Source of the DNA: Pseudomonadota bacterium
GTDB lineage: Bacteria; Pseudomonadota; Alphaproteobacteria; Rhizobiales; Devosiaceae
Length of the DNA stretch: 10,080 nt
Direction of reading: 5' to 3'
Assembly: GCA_023428425.1 (NCBI GenBank)
Contig: JAEYYP010000166.1
Location: 1-10,080, forward strand
The first letter of the stretch is position 1; every line of letters begins with the position of its first letter. A program made the translations under genes and the position numbers. The notes under the pieces are model-generated. The model was not told where the DNA came from, did not search any database, and saw only the letters and a program-made list of their open reading frames with translations. Positions 6,007 through 10,080 of the stretch are shown here, in pieces.

Positions 6007-6020
6007 GCCTATGTTATGTG
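5992..6020 (+). promoter_or_regulatory. Candidate rlmN promoter
   Basis: TTGCGC (5992-5997) and TATGTG (6015-6020) are 17 bp apart and would start transcription near 6027, about 40 nt ahead of ATG 6067. The box overlaps the second hairpin of the preceding terminator candidate. It is a visual match only. Confidence 0.3.
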
Positions 6021-6066
6021 CCGCGCCTTCCCGCTAAGATACGCGACCGCTGAGAGAGCCGCCCGC

Positions 6067-7293
6067 ATGTCCATTTCGCTCGACCTCGACCACCATTCGC
6101 ATGTCGACCGCCCCAAAGTCGGGCGGACGTCGCTGGTCGGGCTGATGAAGCCGGAGCTGCGCGATACTCTCAAGGGCATCGGGCTCGATGACCGGGAAGC
6201 GAAGATGCGCGCCTCCCAGCTGTGGAACTGGATCTACCACAACGGCGTCACCGACTTCGACAAGATGAGCAACATCCAGAAGGGTTTCCGCCAGAAGCTC
6301 TCGGACACTTTCCTGCTCGATCGCCCCGAGATCGTCTCAGAGCAGATTTCGATGGATGGCACGCGCAAGTGGCTGTTCCGCTTCCGCGATCCCAAGAACC
6401 CGCTGCTGCCGCCGGTCGAGGTCGAGACCGTCTACATCCCCGAGGAAGATCGCGGGACACTCTGTGTCTCGTCGCAAGTGGGTTGCACCCTGACTTGCTC
6501 GTTCTGCCACACCGGCACGCAGAAGCTGGTGCGCAACCTGACGGCCGGCGAAATCCTCGGCCAGATCCTCATGGCCCGCGAACGCCTCGGCGATTTCCCC
6601 GGCGGCGTGCGGCCCGATGATGGCGGCCTCGTGCCGGCGCCGCGTGGTTCGGGCGGGTCCGAGGGCGACAGCCGCGCCATCACCAACGTGGTGATGATGG
6701 GCATGGGCGAGCCGCTCTACAACTACGAGAACGTGAAGCAGGCACTGCTGATCGCGTCGGACGAAGCCGGCATCTCGCTTTCCAAGCGCCGCATCACGCT
6801 CTCCACCTCGGGCGTCGTGCCCTATATCGAGCCGACGGGTCGCGAGATCGGCACCATGCTGGCCATTTCGCTGCACGCAGTGCGCGACGACCTGCGCGAC
6901 ATCCTCGTGCCGATCAACAAGAAGTATCCGCTGAAAGAGCTGATCCAGGCCTGCCGCGACTATCCCGGCCTCAGCAACGCGCGCCGCATCACCTTCGAAT
7001 ACGTGATGCTCAAGGATATCAACGATTCCGATGCCGATGCGCGCGAGCTGGTGCGGCTGCTGGCCGGCATCCCGGCCAAGATCAACCTGATCCCGTTCAA
7101 CCCCTGGCCGGGCACCAACTACGATTGCTCGAGCTCGTCGCGGATCGAGAAGTTCGCCGACATCGTCAACCGCGCCGGCTACGCCTCGCCCGTCCGCACC
7201 CCACGCGGCCGCGACATCCTCGCCGCCTGCGGCCAGCTCAAGAGCGAAACCGAGCGGCTCACCAAGAAAGAGCGCGACGCTCTTACTGCCTGA
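6067..7293 (+). CDS. rlmN: Dual-specificity RNA methyltransferase RlmN (23S rRNA A2503 / tRNA A37)
   Basis: This 408-residue radical SAM enzyme methylates C2 of adenine in 23S rRNA (A2503, E. coli numbering) and of A37 in some tRNAs. The radical SAM cluster is bound by C140, C144 and C147 (CTLTCSFCHTG). SAM-binding GMGEP is at 212-216, ISLHAVRDDLRDILVPIN at 267-284 and NLIPFNPWPG at 340-349. The two mechanism-specific cysteines are present: C133 in TLCVSS (counterpart of E. coli C118) and C388 in AACGQL (counterpart of C355, the methyl carrier). The N-terminal helical domain includes ASQLWNWIYHNG (49-60). A Gly/Pro-rich insert (about 175-204) follows LMARERLGDF and is absent from the E. coli enzyme. 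ATG 6067 is supported by the family N-terminus despite a weak ribosome binding site. Its TGA overlaps the next ATG by one base. Confidence 0.96.
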   Translation: MSISLDLDHHSHVDRPKVGRTSLVGLMKPELRDTLKGIGLDDREAKMRASQLWNWIYHNGVTDFDKMSNIQKGFRQKLSDTFLLDRPEIVSEQISMDGTRKWLFRFRDPKNPLLPPVEVETVYIPEEDRGTLCVSSQVGCTLTCSFCHTGTQKLVRNLTAGEILGQILMARERLGDFPGGVRPDDGGLVPAPRGSGGSEGDSRAITNVVMMGMGEPLYNYENVKQALLIASDEAGISLSKRRITLSTSGVVPYIEPTGREIGTMLAISLHAVRDDLRDILVPINKKYPLKELIQACRDYPGLSNARRITFEYVMLKDINDSDADARELVRLLAGIPAKINLIPFNPWPGTNYDCSSSSRIEKFADIVNRAGYASPVRTPRGRDILAACGQLKSETERLTKKERDALTA

Positions 7294-7676
7294 TGCGCCG
7301 CGTCTCGCAAAAGCGGGCCGAACAGGCAGCGGCCGAGGCCGATGGCCGGGCCGCAGCGAGACAGCCGCCGGTCTGCCCGCTCTGCGAGCGGCCGATCCTG
7401 CCCGGGACGAAGCAGAGCCGGCATCATCTGACCCCGCGGCTCAAGGGCGGCACGCATCTGGGCACGGTGCTGCTGCACCAGATCTGTCATAGCGCCATCC
7501 ATGCCCGCTTCTCGGAGACCGAGCTGGCGAAGCGGCTGGCCGACATGGAGGCCCTGCGCGCCCACCCGGCGCTCATCGAGTTCGTCGCGTGGTTGCGCAC
7601 CAAGCCACCCGAATTCCACGCGCCGACCCGCATGACCCGCAGCGAACGAGAGCGCAACCGCGACAAGAGCCGATGA
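7293..7676 (+). CDS. Small HNH endonuclease family protein, coupled to rlmN
   Basis: This 127-residue protein has an HNH fold. A CPLC zinc knuckle lies at 28-31. The core QSRHHLTPRLKGG (41-53) holds the catalytic HH pair, and LLHQICHSAIHARFSETELA (60-79) holds the second knuckle and metal-binding His residues. The polar, basic C-terminus has several Arg-rich turns. The layout resembles small chromosomal HNH proteins seen in alphaproteobacteria whose role is not known; nothing nearby marks it as restriction, homing or phage. The ATG shares a base with the rlmN stop (TGATG), so its translation should depend on rlmN. An in-frame start farther up (7125) lies inside rlmN and is rejected. It is cytoplasmic. 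Confidence 0.85.
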   Translation: MRRVSQKRAEQAAAEADGRAAARQPPVCPLCERPILPGTKQSRHHLTPRLKGGTHLGTVLLHQICHSAIHARFSETELAKRLADMEALRAHPALIEFVAWLRTKPPEFHAPTRMTRSERERNRDKSR

Positions 7677-7700
7677 ACGGATCGTCAGCCGGCGTTCATC
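7672..7700 (+). terminator. Candidate terminator overlapping the HNH stop codon
   Basis: GATGAACG (7672-7679) and CGTTCATC (7693-7700) form a perfect 8-bp stem with a 13-nt loop, beginning at the HNH stop codon. The downstream bases TTGATGGCTTT are only mildly U-rich. It could also act for the minus-strand MFS transcript arriving from the right. Confidence 0.45.
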
Positions 7701-7738
7701 TTGATGGCTTTGGTGCGGAGGAAGTTGGGCTGCTGGAT

Positions 7739-7754
7739 TGTTTCACGTGAAACA
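7739..7754. promoter_or_regulatory. parS: parS centromere site (ParB/Spo0J binding)
   Basis: The 16-bp perfect palindrome TGTTTCACGTGAAACA matches the bacterial chromosomal parS consensus at every position. ParB binds parS through its helix-turn-helix domain, loads as a CTP-dependent clamp, spreads on flanking DNA, and with ParA and SMC segregates the origin region. It sits in the 86-bp gap between the HNH stop and the convergent MFS stop, 8 bp beyond the latter, a location where bound protein would not block a promoter. parS sites are usually clustered near oriC, so the window is probably origin-proximal. No parA, parB, dnaA or gidAB gene is in the window. Confidence 0.88.
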
Positions 7755-7762
7755 TCAATGGT

Positions 7763-8932
7763 TTATCGTCTAGTCGCGGGCCAGAACAGCACCCCGCCGC
7801 CGATGCCGCACAGCACCGCGCAGACGCCGAACACCGCCCAGTAGCCGAACGCCTGGGCGAATATCCCGGTGCCCAACCCCGACAGCAGGAAGCCGGCACT
7901 CATCGTGTTGCCGAACAGTGCCGAGGCGACTCCGGCCCGGCCGGGCAACAATTCCTGCACATAGGCCATGCCGACAACGCTGAGGATGCCGATGGCAGCA
8001 GCGCGCGGGATCTGCCCCAGATAGAGCGAGAGCAGGGTCGGCCACAGCAGCGCCATGAGGAAGTAGGCTGCGAAGAGAGCGAAGCCGAGCGCCAGCAGTG
8101 GTACGCTGACGCGCTGCATCGGTCGCACCACGAACAGGCCCATCACCACCACCTCGATGGCGGCGCAGAGGCTGAAGAGCAGCCCCACGTCGGTCTCGCT
8201 GCCCAGTTCGCGTACCACCACGATCGACATGGCGTTCGAGCCCATGAACATCACGGTGTGGAAGGCCGTCATGGCGATCACGGCCGGGGCGGCGAGGCGC
8301 ACCACGCTCCAGGTGATTGCCTGCCGAGTGGACGTGTCGGCCGGCACCACCTTGATCCGGCTCGCCAGCACGATGGCGAGCGCCAGGACGGCGAGCAGCG
8401 CTGCGCCGACATAGACGCCGAAGAAGCTCCAGCCCGCGACGAAGCCCGCACCGAGGGCAGGCCCGATGGCCCAGCTCAGCGATGAGGTCATCCTGAGGCT
8501 CGCCATGCCGGCCGCCACGATACGGGCGTCGGCCCGGTCGAGATAACCCTTGGCCATGGCGAAGAGCAGGGCGAAGGAGGCGTTGCTGAGCCCGAACAGC
8601 ACGAAGGCCACGCAGAGCAGCATCCATGTATCGGTCACCACGGCGCAGAGCGCGTAGCCCACGACCTTGGCGACGAGCGAGAGCAACAGCGGCCAGAGCA
8701 CCGGCCGGCGATCGTGCATCTGGCCGAACAGCGTGGTCACGGCGATGCCGGAAATGGCCGAGAGCGTGAGGAACGCACTCAGTTCGAGCGGGCCCATGCC
8801 GATCTTCTCGACGGCCAGCAGCGCCATGTAGCTGCCGGCCACCGCTTCGGCGAGAGTGGCGAACAGTATGGCCAGCAGCACCGGCGAGAAGGACGGCACC
8901 TTGAGCAGGTTGAGACTCGACGTCGGCGACAC
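7763..8932 (-). CDS. MFS transporter, sugar-efflux (SET)-like
   Basis: This protein of 389 residues is hydrophobic along its whole length, consistent with 12 transmembrane helices of the major facilitator superfamily. The loop between helices 2 and 3 carries GQMHDRRPVLWPLL, the MFS motif A position. The middle section (KGYLDRADARIVAAGMASLR followed by SSLSWAIGPALGA) resembles sugar efflux transporters of the SetA/SetB type, where an R-x-x-x-S-x-x-W-x-x-G-P pattern occurs in helix 5. A proton-coupled efflux pump for sugars or small drugs is likely; the substrate is unknown. GTG 8932 is chosen because it lies just after a plausible promoter and immediately before the first helix. Extending to 9208 would overlap the divergent HAD gene with non-family sequence. 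The stop is TAA 7765-7763. Confidence 0.85.
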   Translation of the reverse strand: MSPTSSLNLLKVPSFSPVLLAILFATLAEAVAGSYMALLAVEKIGMGPLELSAFLTLSAISGIAVTTLFGQMHDRRPVLWPLLLSLVAKVVGYALCAVVTDTWMLLCVAFVLFGLSNASFALLFAMAKGYLDRADARIVAAGMASLRMTSSLSWAIGPALGAGFVAGWSFFGVYVGAALLAVLALAIVLASRIKVVPADTSTRQAITWSVVRLAAPAVIAMTAFHTVMFMGSNAMSIVVVRELGSETDVGLLFSLCAAIEVVVMGLFVVRPMQRVSVPLLALGFALFAAYFLMALLWPTLLSLYLGQIPRAAAIGILSVVGMAYVQELLPGRAGVASALFGNTMSAGFLLSGLGTGIFAQAFGYWAVFGVCAVLCGIGGGVLFWPATRR

Positions 8933-8970
8933 GATGGACTTTCGGGATAGCGCGCATGGCGCGCGGCGAC

Positions 8971-8999
8971 TTTCTAGGTGGTCGCGCGTTGCGCGCCAA
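8971..8999 (-). promoter_or_regulatory. Candidate promoter of the MFS gene
   Basis: On the minus strand TTGGCG (complement of 8994-8999), 17 bp, TAGAAA (complement of 8971-8976) would start transcription near 8964, about 30 nt before GTG 8932. It supports that start codon. Its -35 box shares one base (8994) with the -35 box proposed for the divergent HAD gene. Confidence 0.4.
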
Positions 9000-9018
9000 T
9001 GGGGTGGGGCGGTAAACC
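8989..9018 (+). promoter_or_regulatory. Candidate promoter of the HAD-GNAT pair
   Basis: TTGCGC (8989-8994), 18 bp, TAAACC (9013-9018) would start transcription near 9025, inside the palindrome described next. The match to consensus is moderate at best. Confidence 0.3.
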
Positions 9019-9019
9019 T

Positions 9020-9033
9020 ACCGGGCGCCCGGT
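9020..9033. promoter_or_regulatory. 14-bp perfect palindrome, candidate operator or leader hairpin
   Basis: ACCGGGCGCCCGGT is a perfect palindrome located between the proposed -10 box and the ribosome binding site (AAGGA, 9042-9046) of the HAD gene. As DNA it could bind a dimeric repressor over the transcription start; as RNA it would form a five-pair hairpin with a GCGC loop. No regulator gene is adjacent. Confidence 0.4.
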
Positions 9034-9050
9034 GGCGCGACAAGGACGCC

Positions 9051-9749
9051 ATGCCCCACCTTTCGACTATCGGATTCGATGCCGACGACACCCTGTGGGA
9101 CCACGAGAAATACTTCGTGGCCACCAAGGAGCGCTTCGTCGCGCTGATGGCCGACCACGCCGATGCCGAGGCCATCGGGAAGACGCTGCACGATACCGAA
9201 ATCGGCAACCTGCGGCTCTACGGCTACGGGGTGAAGAGTTTTACCCTGTCGATGATCGAGACAGCGGTCGCCGCCACCGGTGGCAGCGTCCCGGGCACCG
9301 TGTTCGGCGCCATTCTCGACCTCGGCCGCGAGATGCTGAACCATCCCGTCGATCCCTATCCCGGCGTCCGTGAGACACTCGAAGCCCTCAGCGGCCGCCA
9401 CAAGCTGCTGGTGGTGACGCGCGGCGACCTCATCGACCAGGAGCGCAAGCTCGCCGCCTCCGGCCTGCCGCCGTTCTTCGACGAGATCGAAATCGTCTCG
9501 GACAAGACGACACCCGTATACGAGCGCATCTTCAGCCGGCATGGCGATGGGGCGGACCGCGCCATGATGATCGGCAATTCGATGCGTGCCGATGTGGTGC
9601 CGGCCCTTGCTGCCGGCGCCTGGGGCATCCACATTCCATCCGACTATGTCTGGTCGCTCGACCTCGACGAGACCCCGGCGGATGCGCGCCGCTTCCGCCA
9701 GCTGGGCCGTATCGGGGACGTGCTGCCGGTCATCGCGGAGATCGGCTGA
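9051..9749 (+). CDS. HAD family hydrolase
   Basis: This cytoplasmic protein of 232 residues has the four haloacid-dehalogenase motifs. Motif I is FDADDTLWD (nucleophile D10, acid/base D12), motif II is LLVVTRGD (T123), motif III is K152 in SDKTTP, and motif IV is IGNSMRADV (D181). A helical cap occupies about residues 17-100. Such enzymes are usually phosphatases acting on small phosphorylated metabolites. Motif IV reads GNS rather than the commoner GDS, but the final Asp is kept. The substrate cannot be predicted. ATG 9051 follows AAGGA by 4 nt; starts farther upstream would overlap the MFS promoter and coding region. The TGA overlaps the next ATG (TGATG), implying translational coupling to the GNAT gene. 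Confidence 0.9.
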   Translation: MPHLSTIGFDADDTLWDHEKYFVATKERFVALMADHADAEAIGKTLHDTEIGNLRLYGYGVKSFTLSMIETAVAATGGSVPGTVFGAILDLGREMLNHPVDPYPGVRETLEALSGRHKLLVVTRGDLIDQERKLAASGLPPFFDEIEIVSDKTTPVYERIFSRHGDGADRAMMIGNSMRADVVPALAAGAWGIHIPSDYVWSLDLDETPADARRFRQLGRIGDVLPVIAEIG

Positions 9750-10080
9750 TGGATATTCATCTCAAGCGCATGCAACCCGGCGACGACCTCGACTTCTCCG
9801 AGATCGCGCCCGAAGTGTTCGACGAGCCGATCCATCCCGAGCGGCTCGAGGCTTACCTCGCCGAGCCGGGCCACCTGATGATCCTCGCCTTCGACGATGG
9901 TGTGGTCGTCGGCCAGTGCGCCGCCGTCATTCATCGCCACCCCGACAAGGTGACCGAGCTCTATATCGACGAGGTGGGGACCGCCTCGACCCACCTGCGG
10001 CAGGGCATCGCCACGCGCATGGTCGAGGCGATGTTCGACTGGGGCCGCGAGCTCGGCTGCCGCGAAGCATGGCTCGGCAC
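9749..10080 (+). CDS. GNAT N-acetyltransferase (3' end outside window)
   Basis: This gene opens at an ATG sharing a base with the HAD stop and stays open for 110 codons to the right edge. It starts MDIHLKRMQPGDDLDFSEIA, continues with FDEPIHPERLEAYLAEPGHL and DGVVVGQCAAVIHRHPDK, then ELYIDEVG and motif A LRQGIATRMVEAMFDWG, ending in GCREAWLGT. The pattern is similar to chromosomal aminoglycoside-acetyltransferase-like (AAC(3)-I/AAC(6')-type) GNAT proteins, though the substrate is not predictable and resistance should not be assumed. Coupling to a HAD phosphatase suggests a shared small-molecule substrate or repair task; that is inference. Confidence 0.85.
   Translation, partial: MDIHLKRMQPGDDLDFSEIAPEVFDEPIHPERLEAYLAEPGHLMILAFDDGVVVGQCAAVIHRHPDKVTELYIDEVGTASTHLRQGIATRMVEAMFDWGRELGCREAWLG

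Noticed and set aside
7770..8999. 409-codon minus-strand frame overlapping the MFS gene
   Set aside because: It is Arg/Gly/Ala-rich with no membrane segments and is a shifted shadow of the MFS transporter, even though it has an ATG where the true frame uses GTG.

Overview
The window looks like chromosomal DNA from a GC-rich alphaproteobacterium, most likely Hyphomicrobiales and possibly Devosia-like. The evidence is gene content: a DUF2794 protein, two IalB-family periplasmic proteins in tandem beside rlmN, an RlmN carrying the long internal insert I associate with this group, a DUF1223 protein and a YccA/Bax-inhibitor-type membrane protein. The genus is inference. I see no insertion sequence, prophage, CRISPR array, rRNA or tRNA, so this reads as core chromosome.

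Left part (1-2358, + strand): the C-terminal end of an MBL-fold hydrolase, an exported DUF1223 thioredoxin-like protein, a structured 338-bp intergenic region with a candidate minus-strand small RNA, then a DUF2794 gene overlapping by 4 bp a GNAT acetyltransferase gene. That acetyltransferase is broken by a +1 shift in a CCCC run (2188-2191). Middle minus-strand block (2421-3790): a phosphinothricin-acetyltransferase-like GNAT and a seven-helix Bax-inhibitor-1 family protein, separated by a strong intrinsic terminator.

Centre (4082-7676, + strand): thpR (2H phosphoesterase, with one atypical catalytic motif), two IalB-family secreted proteins, rlmN, and a small HNH protein whose start codon overlaps the rlmN stop. 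Downstream of the HNH gene lies a perfect 16-bp parS centromere site (7739-7754), the most informative non-coding element here. It suggests that the window sits in the ParB-loading, origin-proximal part of the chromosome.

Right part (7763-10080): a SET-like MFS transporter on the minus strand, divergent from a HAD hydrolase overlapping by 1 bp a further GNAT gene that runs off the window. The two divergent promoters I infer have overlapping -35 elements, and a 14-bp palindrome covers the predicted HAD transcription start.

I do not see a clearly new multi-gene system. The items most worth following are parS, the candidate small RNA, the frameshifted GNAT, the ThpR motif variant and the rlmN-HNH coupling.
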